A stretch of 64,000 nucleotides of DNA from Oxalobacteraceae bacterium. Its GTDB lineage: Bacteria; Pseudomonadota; Gammaproteobacteria; Burkholderiales; Burkholderiaceae_D. The notes beneath the pieces are model-generated. The model worked only from the letters and a program-made list of their open reading frames with translations. It ran no database searches and was not told the DNA's origin. Below are positions 19,231 through 28,975 of this stretch, in pieces. A program made the position numbers and the translations under genes. The stretch lies in the NCBI GenBank assembly GCA_900299005.1, contig OMID01000025.1, forward strand, positions 50,513 through 114,512, written 5' to 3'. The first letter of the stretch is position 1. Every line of letters begins with the position of its first letter.

Positions 19231-19995
19231 TCACACGGACTGCACCGCCGTAGACAGGCCCAGCTTCGACAGACGCGCGCGCATTTTATCTGCCTCGTCT
19301 CGGCTACCGAACGGACCGACGCGGATGCGATAGCGCTCACCCTCTTTCGTGCTGACTTTCTGGAGATACGACTTGATGCCCGCCTGTTTCAGGCGGTTCT
19401 GCAATTCTTCTGCTTTGGCCTTGTTCGCCACAGCAGCGACCTGAACCACGAAATGCGGTGCGTTGGCCTTGTCGCTGGCGGATTTGTCCACGGGCTTTTC
19501 ATACGAAGAATCGGCTGCTTTTACGGCTTGCTTCTCGGGAAGCTTGTCCGCAGCCCTGCTAACAGGCTTGTCTGTCGCCTTTTCTGCTGGCTTCTCGGCA
19601 AGTGGTTTCAGCGCTTCTGCTGAAGGCAAATTTGGCGCTGGTGCAAGATCAGATTTGGCCTGCAGCGTCGCGCCCGATGGTTCGGGTTCAGGCGCGACGG
19701 GTGCCTGTCCTGCAGGAAGAGGCGCGACCGATTTATCGCGCGAAGGAATTTGTATGGCGATATCGTCCGTCAATGGCTTGGGATCGGAATCGAAGATCAT
19801 CGGTAAGCCGATCACGGCTGCCAATACCAGTGCGGTGGCACCAATGAGTCGCCGGCGAGCGCGCTTCTTTTCGGGAAGCATGGGGTCCATGGGCTCTTCT
19901 TCTTTCGCCCTCGCGCGACGGCGCGGCGTCACCGGAACATCGATATCATGGTCGGCGTCCTGCTTGCTTTTGTTAAGGAACGAGAACAAGCCCAT
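19231..19995 (-). CDS. dedD: SPOR domain membrane protein (DedD-like)
   Basis: Divisome-associated peptidoglycan-binding protein. 254 residues from MGLFSFLNKSKQ. A cytosolic basic stretch (RRRARAKEEEP, KKRARRRL) precedes one membrane segment (IGATALVLAAVIGLPMIF) near residue 55. A long Pro/Ala/Lys-rich periplasmic linker with repeats such as EKPAEKATDKPVSRAADK follows, then a C-terminal SPOR domain from about residue 178 (FVVQVAAVANKAKAEELQNR to GPFGSRDEADKMRARL). It follows folC and precedes purF, the usual betaproteobacterial position. Confidence 0.9.
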   Translation of the reverse strand: MGLFSFLNKSKQDADHDIDVPVTPRRRARAKEEEPMDPMLPEKKRARRRLIGATALVLAAVIGLPMIFDSDPKPLTDDIAIQIPSRDKSVAPLPAGQAPVAPEPEPSGATLQAKSDLAPAPNLPSAEALKPLAEKPAEKATDKPVSRAADKLPEKQAVKAADSSYEKPVDKSASDKANAPHFVVQVAAVANKAKAEELQNRLKQAGIKSYLQKVSTKEGERYRIRVGPFGSRDEADKMRARLSKLGLSTAVQSV

Positions 19996-20049
19996 AAATC
20001 GCGTAACGTGCGTAGTGTGATTGCCAGACAAAGCGTGGTGCAGCCAAGA

Positions 20050-21336
20050 TCAGCCAGAAGATCTGGCCGACATCACACCGGCGACAGTCAGAAATGATCC
20101 GAAGACCGCAATTCTATCATTCTCACCGGCACGATTCTTCGCATCGATAAACGCCTGCTCTGGCGTCGGGAAACAGCGCAGACTGCGTTCTGCCCCCGGC
20201 TCTGAACCCTCTCTGAAACCGGCCTCCTTAAGCTGGGCTGCCAGCGCCTCGGCGCCCGCAGCGCGCGGCAGCGGCAAATCGGTCAGGCACCAGTGATCGA
20301 TGCGATTTTTCAGCTGAGCCATTATTCCGGAGATATCCTTGTCTGCCATCGCGCCGAACACCGCGAAGGTGTAAGGATGAAAACCCATGTTGTCCAGGTT
20401 CTGCGCCAGCGTGGCTGCCGCATGCGGGTTGTGCGCGACATCGAGGATGACTGCCGGTCGCCCTGGCAGCACCTGAAATCGTCCCGGCAGTTCAACCATC
20501 ACCAGTCCGCCGCGCACCTCTTGCGCACCGAGCGGCAGGCGATCGCGCAAGGCCTCCAGCGCAGCCAGCGCCGCGCTAGCGTTCAGTAGCTGATTGGCTC
20601 CGCGGAGACCGGGATAGGCCAGTGAGTTGCGCCGCATGCCTCGCCCGCCATAATTCCATTGCTGACGATCACCTGAGTAATTGAAATCCCGCCCGAAGAG
20701 CCAGAGATCGGCGCCAATCGCATTCGCCTGCGCGATAAGTGATTCCGGCGGCTGGGGATCACCGCAAATCGCGGTGCGACCGGCTCGAAAAATGCCAGCC
20801 TTCTCAGCACCAATCTTTTCTCGCGTATCGCCAAGGTACTCCATGTGATCGAGATCGACGCTAGTAACGATGGCGACATCTGCATCAATGATGTTGACTG
20901 CATCCAGACGACCGCCGAGCCCGACTTCGAGTATCACCGCCTCAAGATCAGCAGCGGCAAACAGCTTGAGTATCGCCAGCGTGGTGAATTCGAAATAGGT
21001 CAGCGATACATCGGCACGCGCTGTCTCGACCTGCTCGAAACAAGCGCAGAGCATCGCATCCGTGACCATCTCGCCATTGATGCGTGCGCGCTCATTGAAG
21101 CGCAGCAGGTGCGGCGAGGTGTACAAGCCAACGCGATAGCCTCCTTGCAGCAACATGGATTCGAGCATCGCGCAGGTGGAGCCTTTGCCATTGGTGCCGC
21201 CCACCGTGATGACGGGGCAGTCAAAATACAAACCCAGTTTGCGCGCAACGGCGGCAACGCGCTCAAGGCCCATATCAATCGCTTTGGGGTGCAGCGACTC
21301 CAGACGGGCAAGCCAATCGTTCAGGGAAAGTGGCAT
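20050..21336 (-). CDS. folC: dihydrofolate synthase / folylpolyglutamate synthase
   Basis: Adds glutamate to dihydropteroate and extends folate polyglutamates; cytosolic Mur-ligase fold. 428 residues from MPLSLNDWLARLESLHPKAI, the typical betaproteobacterial start; an in-frame ATG 90 bases earlier has no support. The P-loop VGGTNGKGSTCAMLESML, the Mg/ATP region VDLDHMEYLGDTREKIGAEK and the C-terminal ligase-fold DVAHNPHAAATLAQNL are intact. 255 bases, holding a MITE-like repeat, separate it from accD. Confidence 0.95.
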   Translation of the reverse strand: MPLSLNDWLARLESLHPKAIDMGLERVAAVARKLGLYFDCPVITVGGTNGKGSTCAMLESMLLQGGYRVGLYTSPHLLRFNERARINGEMVTDAMLCACFEQVETARADVSLTYFEFTTLAILKLFAAADLEAVILEVGLGGRLDAVNIIDADVAIVTSVDLDHMEYLGDTREKIGAEKAGIFRAGRTAICGDPQPPESLIAQANAIGADLWLFGRDFNYSGDRQQWNYGGRGMRRNSLAYPGLRGANQLLNASAALAALEALRDRLPLGAQEVRGGLVMVELPGRFQVLPGRPAVILDVAHNPHAAATLAQNLDNMGFHPYTFAVFGAMADKDISGIMAQLKNRIDHWCLTDLPLPRAAGAEALAAQLKEAGFREGSEPGAERSLRCFPTPEQAFIDAKNRAGENDRIAVFGSFLTVAGVMSARSSG

Positions 21337-21459
21337 GGCGGGCAATGTGGGTATAGCGCTGGATTCCGGCTCGCGCCGGAACGAGGGAAGAAAATCTGTC
21401 AGCCGATCAATCCGTGAGTCGAACAATCGATCACCCTGACGCGGGACGGGATTGAGAAT

Positions 21460-21554
21460 CTATCTCGTTAGGTCGCTGGCGGCGTTGCCAATACCTTGCC
21501 GTACGTCGGCACTGTCTGCGGCATTGTCGCCTTGCCATCACCCTAGCGAGATAG
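21460..21554 (-). repeat. MITE-like repeat, copy B (95 bp) in the folC-accD gap
   Basis: Begins CTATCTCG and ends CGAGATAG, a perfect 8-bp terminal inverted repeat. Its reverse complement matches 9361-9455 over the full 95 bp with roughly one difference in eight. Inserted between folC and accD in an otherwise tightly packed operon. Confidence 0.88.
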
Positions 21555-21591
21555 GTTCAGAGCCTTTCACTTGAAAATTCAATGCAACAGC

Positions 21592-22464
21592 TTAGGCCAG
21601 CACTTCAGGCGACTGATTTTGCAGCAGCGCGAGCAGCTGCGCGATTTCTTCGCGCATCTTGCGGCGATCAACGATCATGTCGATTGCTCCCTTCTGCAAA
21701 ATGAACTCGGAGCGCTGGAAGCCTTCGGGCAATTTCTCGCGCACAGTATTCTCGATCACGCGCGGGCCGGCAAAACCGATCAGTGCCTTGGGCTCAGCGA
21801 TGACGACGTCGCCCATGAAAGCGAAAGACGCCGATACACCACCCATCGTGGGGTCAGTCAACACTGAAATGAAGGGGAGCTTCTTCTCTGAGAGCTTAGT
21901 CAGCATAGCCGTGGTCTTGGCCATCTGCATGAGCGAGAGCAGACCTTCCTGCATGCGCGCACCACCGGTCGCGGTGATGCAAATGAAGGGCACCTTCTGC
22001 TCGAGCGCTGTCTGAGCACCGCGCACGAAACGCTCGCCCACGACTGCGCCCATGGATCCTCCCATGAATTCGAATTCGAAGCAGGCGACCACCACGGGCA
22101 GCGACATGATCGCGCCACCCATGACGATCAGCGCATCCGTCTCCCCGGTCGCATCAAGCGCAGACTTGAGCCGCTCAGGGTATTTCTTGGAATCCTTGAA
22201 TTTCAGCGTGTCGACCGGAAGGACTTCCTGCCCGATCTCGTAGCGGCCCTCCTGATCAAGCAACGCATCGAGGCGCTCGCGTGCGCGGATGCGCATGTGG
22301 TGATCGCACTTGGGACAGACTTGCTGATTGGACTCAAGGTCGGTGCGGTACAGCACGGACTCGCAGGACGGGCACTTGACCCACAAGCCCTCGGGCACCG
22401 AGCGACGCGTGGCAGCATCAGAGCGCTGAATTCGGGGCGGGAGGAGTTTTTCTAGCCAGCTCAT
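21592..22464 (-). CDS. accD: acetyl-CoA carboxylase carboxyltransferase subunit beta
   Basis: Carboxyltransferase subunit for malonyl-CoA synthesis, works with AccA. 290 residues. The N-terminal four-cysteine zinc ribbon CPSC...CPKC ([12 protein letters not shown] and [12 protein letters not shown]) spans about residues 31-56. The crotonase-like core includes [35 protein letters not shown] and [18 protein letters not shown]. In the trp-accD-folC array; a perfect hairpin lies between trpA and accD. Confidence 0.97.
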   Translation of the reverse strand: MSWLEKLLPPRIQRSDAATRRSVPEGLWVKCPSCESVLYRTDLESNQQVCPKCDHHMRIRARERLDALLDQEGRYEIGQEVLPVDTLKFKDSKKYPERLKSALDATGETDALIVMGGAIMSLPVVVACFEFEFMGGSMGAVVGERFVRGAQTALEQKVPFICITATGGARMQEGLLSLMQMAKTTAMLTKLSEKKLPFISVLTDPTMGGVSASFAFMGDVVIAEPKALIGFAGPRVIENTVREKLPEGFQRSEFILQKGAIDMIVDRRKMREEIAQLLALLQNQSPEVLA

Positions 22465-22535
22465 GGGGGCTCTCTTTCGGTCATGCGGCGGGTGGCCGCG
22501 TAGGACGATATTTTAACCGCGTCGGTAAGGTGCTG

Positions 22536-22564
22536 CCACCTTGGCAATCAACTTGCCAAGGTGG
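22536..22564. other. perfect hairpin between trpA and accD
   Basis: CCACCTTGGCAA, loop TCAAC, TTGCCAAGGTGG: 12 perfect base pairs. On the minus (transcribed) strand no T-tract follows (GCAGCACC), so it is more likely an mRNA processing or stability element, or an operator, than a terminator. Confidence 0.7.
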
Positions 22565-22589
22565 TATTGATGATCACGAATCCCTGCCC

Positions 22590-23396
22590 TCAGGCGGGCA
22601 CTTCGTCGATGGCTGCACGGATACTCGCCAGGAAATCGCTGACCGCAGAGACGGCCTTCTCCTTGGGCGTATGCTCCAGTTCCTGGATGATGCGACTGCC
22701 GATGACGACCGCATCGGATACCGAGGCCACCGCCTTGGCGGTCTCGCCATCGCGAATACCGAAACCAACCCCGATGGGGAGCTTTACATGTTCTCGGATG
22801 GCAGCGAGCCGGTTCGCGACCTCTGTGGTGTCGATGTGTCCGGCACCGGTGACGCCGCGCAATGACACATAGTAGGAAAAGCCGCTGCTGATCTGAGCGA
22901 CCTGGCGTATGCGTCGCTCTGTCGAGGTAGGTGCCAGGAGGAAGATCAGGTCCATGTCCTGAGCTTTGAGCTTCTGCGCGAACTCGGCCGCTTCTTCAGG
23001 CGGATAGTCGACCACGATCGCGCCATCGGCGCCGGCCAACTTCGATTCTGCAACGAAGCGATCGACACCCATGCGCTCAATGGGATTTGCATAGCCCATG
23101 AGCACCACCGGCGTGTGCTGGTTGGTCTTACGAAATTCACTCACATAGTCCAGCACATCGCGCATGCCTACGTTGAATTTCAATGCGCGCTCGTTGGCGC
23201 GCTGAATCACTGGACCCTCGGCCATGGGATCGGAGAACGGAACGCCCAACTCAAGGATGTCGGCGCCGCTTTCGACCAAGGCGTGCAAGAGCGGCACGGT
23301 CAGTTCAGGAGCCGGGTCACCCGCCGTGATGAAGGTGATCAGCGCTTTCTTTTTTTTCGACTGCAGGTCAGCGAATGTTGTCTGGATTCTTGACAT
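22590..23396 (-). CDS. trpA: tryptophan synthase alpha subunit
   Basis: Cleaves indole-3-glycerol phosphate to indole and passes indole through the tunnel to TrpB. 268 residues, full length. The signature [20 protein letters not shown] contains the catalytic Glu and Asp. The phosphate-binding loops are GVTGAGHID and [17 protein letters not shown]. Twelve bases after trpB, same operon as trpF. Confidence 0.97.
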   Translation of the reverse strand: MSRIQTTFADLQSKKKKALITFITAGDPAPELTVPLLHALVESGADILELGVPFSDPMAEGPVIQRANERALKFNVGMRDVLDYVSEFRKTNQHTPVVLMGYANPIERMGVDRFVAESKLAGADGAIVVDYPPEEAAEFAQKLKAQDMDLIFLLAPTSTERRIRQVAQISSGFSYYVSLRGVTGAGHIDTTEVANRLAAIREHVKLPIGVGFGIRDGETAKAVASVSDAVVIGSRIIQELEHTPKEKAVSAVSDFLASIRAAIDEVPA

Positions 23397-23408
23397 GATG
23401 GGCCAACC

Positions 23409-24653
23409 TCAATGCTTGGGCTGCGCATGCAGCGATTGGTGTTCTTTGTCGTACTCCTGGACCGTGTGCATGTCCTTGTCTCCGCGACCGGACAGATTCA
23501 CCAGAATGGTTTTGTCCTGAGGGAGTGTCTTCGCAAGTTTGACCGCATAGGCAATCGCGTGACTGGACTCCAAGGCCGGAATGATGCCTTCAATGCGGCA
23601 GCAATCATGAAAGGCCTTGATCGCTTCTGCATCCGTGACACTCACATACTCGGCGCGATGAGAGTCCTTCAACCAGGCATGCTCGGGACCCACCCCGGGA
23701 TAATCAAGGCCCGCCGATACGGAGTGGGTCTCCATGATCTGCCCGTTCTCGTCCTGCAGCAAATAGGTGCGATTACCATGCAGCACACCGGGAATTCCCC
23801 CGCCCAGTGATGCCGAGTGCTTGCCTGTCTCCACGCCCTCGCCTGCGGCCTCGACACCGATGAGCTTTACTTCAGAATAGTTAATGTACGGATGAAAAAT
23901 GCCCATCGCATTCGAGCCTCCACCGATACAAGCCAGCACATAGTCGGGCTGGCGCCCCGTGAGTTCAGGCATTTGTTCAATGCACTCCTTGCCAATCACG
24001 GACTGGAAATCTCGCACCATCATCGGATAAGGATGCGGGCCGGCGACAGTACCGATGATGTAGAAGGTATTCTCGACATTGGTCACCCAGTCGCGCATCG
24101 CTTCATTCAGCGCATCCTTGAGCGTCTTGGAACCAGACTCGACGGGCACCACCGTGGCGCCCAGCAGCTGCATGCGGTACACGTTCTGCACCTGACGCTT
24201 GACATCTTCGCTGCCCATGTACACCACGCATTCCAAGCCGAAGCGCGCGCAGATGGTGGCCGTGGCCACTCCATGCTGACCAGCGCCGGTCTCGGCGATC
24301 ACGCGTGGCTTGCCCATGCGTTTTGCCAGCAGCGCCTGGCCAATGACGTTGTTGATCTTGTGCGCGCCGGTATGGTTCAGGTCTTCGCGCTTGAAGAAAA
24401 TCTGCGCACCGCCAGTCTCGGATGACCAGCGCTTGGCGTGATAGACCGGGCTTGGACGGCCGACAAAATACTTCAGTTCGTCGTGGAATTCGCGCAGGAA
24501 CTCGGGGTCCTTCTGATAGTGCGCGTATGCCGCTCGCAACTCCTCGAGCGCATAAGTGAGTGTCTCGGAAACAAAACTGCCGCCGTAGGGCCCGAAGTGG
24601 CCGGAGGCATCGGGAAAATCATAAGCGCCCACATGCGCGGGATGGTGGTCCAT
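23409..24653 (-). CDS. trpB: tryptophan synthase beta subunit
   Basis: PLP subunit condensing indole and serine to tryptophan. 414 residues. The PLP lysine is in [20 protein letters not shown] near residue 100. The phosphate-binding [13 protein letters not shown] and C-terminal [15 protein letters not shown] are present. Lies between trpF (21 bases upstream) and trpA. Confidence 0.98.
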   Translation of the reverse strand: MDHHPAHVGAYDFPDASGHFGPYGGSFVSETLTYALEELRAAYAHYQKDPEFLREFHDELKYFVGRPSPVYHAKRWSSETGGAQIFFKREDLNHTGAHKINNVIGQALLAKRMGKPRVIAETGAGQHGVATATICARFGLECVVYMGSEDVKRQVQNVYRMQLLGATVVPVESGSKTLKDALNEAMRDWVTNVENTFYIIGTVAGPHPYPMMVRDFQSVIGKECIEQMPELTGRQPDYVLACIGGGSNAMGIFHPYINYSEVKLIGVEAAGEGVETGKHSASLGGGIPGVLHGNRTYLLQDENGQIMETHSVSAGLDYPGVGPEHAWLKDSHRAEYVSVTDAEAIKAFHDCCRIEGIIPALESSHAIAYAVKLAKTLPQDKTILVNLSGRGDKDMHTVQEYDKEHQSLHAQPKH

Positions 24654-24674
24654 GGTGTCTTTCCTCAGAAAATT

Positions 24675-25349
24675 TTATCTACGGTCGCTGTCAGCGTCGC
24701 CGACGCGTACGGCATTGACGAATGCCTGCATCAGCGCGGGGTCCTTGACGCCCTGGCTGGCCTCAATGCCACTGCTGACATCGACGGCATGCGGGCGTAT
24801 CCGACGCACGGCGTCAGTCACATTTTGCACGTTCAAGCCACCACTTAAAACGGCCAGACGCGCGATTTCTGCGGGAACGAGGGACCAATTGAAAGCCTTT
24901 CCAGTGCCACCGTAGGCATCGCTCCAAGTGTCAAGCAGAAGACCTGCGAAAAGCGGGCTGGCGCCACGGTAGCGATGGGCCGATTCTAGCAAATCTGCGG
25001 GCTGCGTCTCAGACCGTATCCTGAGCGCTCGCAAGAACGGCCGGCCAACGGCCTCGGCAATCCTGACACACTGATCAGGCGACTCATCGCCATGGAATTG
25101 CAGCATTGATATCGGTGCCGCTGCCACAATTTCCCGTACCAGCTCGACCTCGGCATTGACGAACAACCCGACGCTGCTTATGAAAGGTGGCAGGCACTCC
25201 AGCAGCTTGGCCGCCTCGGTCGCCGACACATAACGCGGGGATGGAGGGTAGAAGACCAGACCAATCGCATCGGCCCCCGCAGCAGCAGCAGCTTGCACGT
25301 CGATGGGCCGCTTCAGTCCGCACAACTTGATTCGGGTTCTGTGGTTCAT
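24675..25349 (-). CDS. trpF: phosphoribosylanthranilate isomerase
   Basis: Amadori rearrangement of phosphoribosylanthranilate. 224 residues, TIM barrel. The catalytic Cys is in RIKLCGLKRPIDVQAA and the catalytic Asp in LLLDTWSDAYGGTGKAFNW. C-terminal phosphate loops LSGGLNVQNV and VDVSSGIEASQGVKD are intact. The ATG overlaps the truA stop by four bases, so it is translationally coupled to truA. Confidence 0.97.
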   Translation of the reverse strand: MNHRTRIKLCGLKRPIDVQAAAAAGADAIGLVFYPPSPRYVSATEAAKLLECLPPFISSVGLFVNAEVELVREIVAAAPISMLQFHGDESPDQCVRIAEAVGRPFLRALRIRSETQPADLLESAHRYRGASPLFAGLLLDTWSDAYGGTGKAFNWSLVPAEIARLAVLSGGLNVQNVTDAVRRIRPHAVDVSSGIEASQGVKDPALMQAFVNAVRVGDADSDRR

Positions 25350-26152
25350 TCGGAAAAATCTTTAAAGAATGGCAAATCAGCGTCAGACATCGGCAAACCC
25401 CAGCACGCATCGTAGTCGACCTTGGCGAGATACAGGCCGTCAGGGCAGAACGTTGGGGCTGCCGACTCGCGGTCGCGACCTGCGAGCAACTTGGCCATCC
25501 ACTCCACCGGACGATTGCCGTTTCCGATCTGAATCAGTGAACCAACGATATTACGCACCATGTGATGAAGAAAGGCATTGGCCTGCAACGTAACGACGAG
25601 CACATCGCCCGCCCGACGCACTTGAATACGCTGCATCGTCCGCACAGGCGAACGCGCCTGGCACTCGGCTGCGCGAAATGCAGAAAAGTCGTGCTCGCCC
25701 AGCAGAGCCAAAGCCGCCGCTTGCATCGCGGTTGCGTCCAGCGGACGGAACACCCAGCCCGCGCGCCGCTCCCACAGCGGGGACCTCACCGCATGGTTAT
25801 AGATCAGGTAGTGATAGGTGCGCGCACTCGCAGAGAATCGAGCATGAAAACCTGATTCACCGCCCCCCACCTCGGCGGCCCAGCGCACGGCAACGGAGGA
25901 TGGCAGCAGAGCATTGACCCCTCTCACCCACGAAAACGCTTCACGTGCTGCGTGGGTATCGAAATGCACCACCTGAGAAAGCGCATGCACTCCGGCATCC
26001 GTGCGGCCCGCACAAGTCGTTGCGATTGCTTGCTGGGTAAACGCCGCAAGTGCTTTCTCCAGCGCGTCCTGAATCGTGCGGCCATGCGGCTGCGTCTGCC
26101 AGCCCTGCCAGCCGCTGCCGTCATACTGGAGGCCGAGCGCAATTCTTTTCAA
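25346..26152 (-). CDS. truA: tRNA pseudouridine(38-40) synthase
   Basis: Converts uridines 38-40 of the anticodon stem-loop. 268 residues. The catalytic Asp lies in CAGRTDAGVHALSQVVHFDT near residue 50. The conserved FLHHMVRNIVGSLIQIGNG is in the C-terminal half. Located between fimV and trpF as in other Betaproteobacteria; the trpF start overlaps its stop. Confidence 0.97.
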   Translation of the reverse strand: MKRIALGLQYDGSGWQGWQTQPHGRTIQDALEKALAAFTQQAIATTCAGRTDAGVHALSQVVHFDTHAAREAFSWVRGVNALLPSSVAVRWAAEVGGGESGFHARFSASARTYHYLIYNHAVRSPLWERRAGWVFRPLDATAMQAAALALLGEHDFSAFRAAECQARSPVRTMQRIQVRRAGDVLVVTLQANAFLHHMVRNIVGSLIQIGNGNRPVEWMAKLLAGRDRESAAPTFCPDGLYLAKVDYDACWGLPMSDADLPFFKDFSE

Positions 26153-26328
26153 GGGAACACTCTGAATGGGGAGATCAGGTTGAGGTTACCATCGTCACGC
26201 CTCAACCCCAGGCGTGTTAGCGTGCTCAAGGAGTGCACCGGTTCGACGATTCGGCCATACCTACATGGGCCGGCGCCAACCGAGCAAGCAACGGCGATCC
26301 GGCACAACAGCGGGTTGACCCGCGAATT

Positions 26329-28683
26329 TTACGCGAGTTGTTGCAGCAGAGACTCAGCGCGGCCGGCGAACTCAGGGTGCCGCGTGCCGGCAACCTCAGA
26401 GAGAAGGTCTCGCGCAGCCTCCTTGTCGCCTATCTCCTGGCAGGCGAGCGCCAAATCGATCTTGGTCTTCAAGGCAAGTGCAGTGGCCTTATCGTCGCCG
26501 CCCGGAATCGCGGCGGGTGAAAGCCCGGAAAGTTGAAAATCTGGCGCACGCGTGGTGACCGACGGTAGTGTCCGGGGTGCGAGCGACAGCCCCGTTTCAG
26601 TGGTGCGACGTTCGTCGAGGAATCCCTCCAGCCTAATCCCAAAATCGTTGATTGCAGGTGTGGAAGTCAGGGAGTCCTCCGGCCTCACCGCGCCACCCGA
26701 TGGCTGCACTGGCAAAGAAAAAGTCAAGCCGGGCGTTATCGCTGCCGCATTGGCAAGCGTTGTCTCGATCCGTGTGATCGCCGTGGGCAACTCGGCGGCC
26801 GGTACGCCGGTCGGCGAGAGGGCAGCACTACCTGTGGCGCCGGTAGCGCCCATCCTGGCAGCGGTTGATGGAATGGCTGACGTCACTTTGGGCGCTGGTG
26901 AATAGACCGGCATTGGTGCGCCGCCATACAGTAAATTACCGGGATCAAGTTGCTGTCCCATCTGCGCCGCCTGTTCCCATTCCGGACCCTGGCCATGCGT
27001 CGTCACGCGAAGTTCTGCAGCGACTGCACCGAATTGTTGAACATCTTTGCGAGCGAGATAAATCTCCAGCAGCTTTACCCTCAGCGCGTGCCGCTGCGGA
27101 TAATGCTTGAGCGCATCGAGCAAAATCTCTTCAGCCTGCTCATCCCGGCCGTAAGCAATGTAAACATCCGCCTCGGCAATGGCATCGACTTCATTCGCAT
27201 CTAGCTGGCTGACGGAAGGAACGAAATTGGAGTGAAACACGCTGTTACTGGTATCGATATTTCTGCCACCCGCTTGTCCGAACACCGACTGGCTCTCGGC
27301 ATTGGGCTCTATTTTTGCAGCGGGTAACTGGCGTTTTTTCAGACGGGAGCGTAGCCAAAGCATGAGACTGGCAGCGACCAAGGCACCCAGAGAGAACAGA
27401 AAGAGCATGGGATCGCGTGCGTACTGGTCCTGAAATTGGGTGAGGTAGTCAGCAAATCCCGGATCCTCCACAGCAGTGGCCGTTTGGACCGGCTTTGCTT
27501 GGGGAGGCACAGAATCGGGGGACTTTGCCACCGCCAGATCCGGATTCGGCGCAGTGGCCCCGGTGATGGTCTGATCAGCGCGCTCCTGAGCGACTGATAG
27601 CGACTGGTCTCGACCTAACAACTGCTGCAGTTGATCGACATTTTTCTCCAGCTCGGCAATGCGCGAATGGGCATCGGCAAGCGCTTTCTCTGTGGCGATC
27701 TGCGTCAGCTCGCGATGATTGACCTGTTGCGGCTCATCCGACCTCGGGTTGTCCCGCGCGGCGGGCTCCAGTGTCAATTGATCGCGATGACGGTCAGTAT
27801 CGCCCAGCTGGGTTTCTTTCACGCCAATCTTGCCGCTGCTGCTGCGAGTACTCGCCACCGACGAGGGTGATCTAGCAGCATCGGCAGTCGGTGCGACAGG
27901 CTGGGCAGCCGAGCGCGCCAGCACTTCACGGTAGCGCTGAAAATCTGCGGTCTGCAATGCCACTTCGCGACGCGCTTCAGCGACCGGGATCTCGGCCACG
28001 GCCTGGTGGTCTGGCACACGCAGCACGCTGCCTGTTTTCATGCGATGGATATTCTTGCCATCAAATGCGGTGGGATTGGCCCGAAAGAATGCCACGAGCG
28101 CTTGCTCAAGGGTGGCCCCCGGAGGTAATGCCTCACGCGCGAATTTGGCAAGCGTGTCGCCGCGATGCGCCACCCGCGTCGTTGAGGCAGGACTCGAGTC
28201 GGTTCGCACGGCAAGCGCGCTGCTGCTGGCTTGAGCTGCGCTCGTGCTGACCGAGGGCGATTCCACGACTGCGTTGCGCGTATCCTGATCGACCACAGGC
28301 GGGTCCAGCAGCAAGGCATATTGCCGGATCGTGCGATTGCCCGCTGTATTGACCTCAATGAGCAGTATCAGGAAGGGATCAGCAACAGGCAGATCCGAGC
28401 TAAGGTGTATCAACGAGCGATCAGCTTTTTTTTCAACGCTCACGCGTAACGACCGCTGCAATGCGCCAAAATCCAGTCCGGCTTCGGCAAACATAGCGGG
28501 AGGCGCCAGTCTGACCGTCAGTGATTCCGACTCTAACGTTGAGATCGAGGTAATGTCGATCTCGGCATCGAGCTTTTGCCCCAGTGAAGAGCGTACCGTG
28601 GGCTCGCCGAGGGCGACCGCCGCCACTGGTAATGATGAAAACATGGCCAGCATTGCGGCCAGCGCAGGAGTAAGCAACTTCAT
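26329..28683 (-). CDS. fimV: FimV-like peptidoglycan-binding polarity protein
   Basis: Inner-membrane hub for polar localisation and type IV pilus function in relatives. 784 residues from MKLLTPALAAMLAM, which gives a signal peptide (cleavage about AVA-LGEP); a start 11 codons earlier is unlikely. The conserved FimV N-terminal domain spans about residues 26-130 (SSLGQKLDAEIDI). A LysM domain follows (TRVAHRGDTLAKFAREALPP). A coiled coil lies near 330-355 (ALADAHSRIAELEKNVDQLQ). One membrane segment (LFLFSLGALVAASLMLWL) near 430 leads to a cytosolic acidic TPR-like region (EADVYIAYGRDEQAEEILLD) and the FimV C-terminal helix ending in RAESLLQQLA. Upstream of truA. Confidence 0.92.
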   Translation of the reverse strand: MKLLTPALAAMLAMFSSLPVAAVALGEPTVRSSLGQKLDAEIDITSISTLESESLTVRLAPPAMFAEAGLDFGALQRSLRVSVEKKADRSLIHLSSDLPVADPFLILLIEVNTAGNRTIRQYALLLDPPVVDQDTRNAVVESPSVSTSAAQASSSALAVRTDSSPASTTRVAHRGDTLAKFAREALPPGATLEQALVAFFRANPTAFDGKNIHRMKTGSVLRVPDHQAVAEIPVAEARREVALQTADFQRYREVLARSAAQPVAPTADAARSPSSVASTRSSSGKIGVKETQLGDTDRHRDQLTLEPAARDNPRSDEPQQVNHRELTQIATEKALADAHSRIAELEKNVDQLQQLLGRDQSLSVAQERADQTITGATAPNPDLAVAKSPDSVPPQAKPVQTATAVEDPGFADYLTQFQDQYARDPMLFLFSLGALVAASLMLWLRSRLKKRQLPAAKIEPNAESQSVFGQAGGRNIDTSNSVFHSNFVPSVSQLDANEVDAIAEADVYIAYGRDEQAEEILLDALKHYPQRHALRVKLLEIYLARKDVQQFGAVAAELRVTTHGQGPEWEQAAQMGQQLDPGNLLYGGAPMPVYSPAPKVTSAIPSTAARMGATGATGSAALSPTGVPAAELPTAITRIETTLANAAAITPGLTFSLPVQPSGGAVRPEDSLTSTPAINDFGIRLEGFLDERRTTETGLSLAPRTLPSVTTRAPDFQLSGLSPAAIPGGDDKATALALKTKIDLALACQEIGDKEAARDLLSEVAGTRHPEFAGRAESLLQQLA

Positions 28684-28851
28684 GGTCAGAACGGGGTGAC
28701 GCTCAGGAAAGGACATGACTCGCGGCGTAGGGAGTTACAGCTTGAACATGAACGCGAGGTGGATTTCAATGTGCCCGCGAAGCGATAAATGAAGACGCTG
28801 ACCTTATCATCCACCCGGAACTCCAGCAAGTCACTCTCTGAAGTCAAGCCA

Positions 28852-28897
28852 TAAAAAAACCCGCATGTTTTCCGCTGAAAGCAAAACATGCGGGTTT
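28852..28897 (-). terminator. terminator after asd
   Basis: Minus strand AAACCCGCATGTTTT pairs perfectly with AAAACATGCGGGTTT and is followed by more T (seven in all). Stem of 15 bp, about 80 bases after the asd stop and before fimV. A run of T is present on the plus side as well, but no plus gene needs it. Confidence 0.92.
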
Positions 28898-28975
28898 AGT
28901 TGTGCATTGACAACTGCTCGCACCACACTCTCTTAGTTAACAAGAGGTGATTATTTGCCCAGTGCGGGCGGGGAT

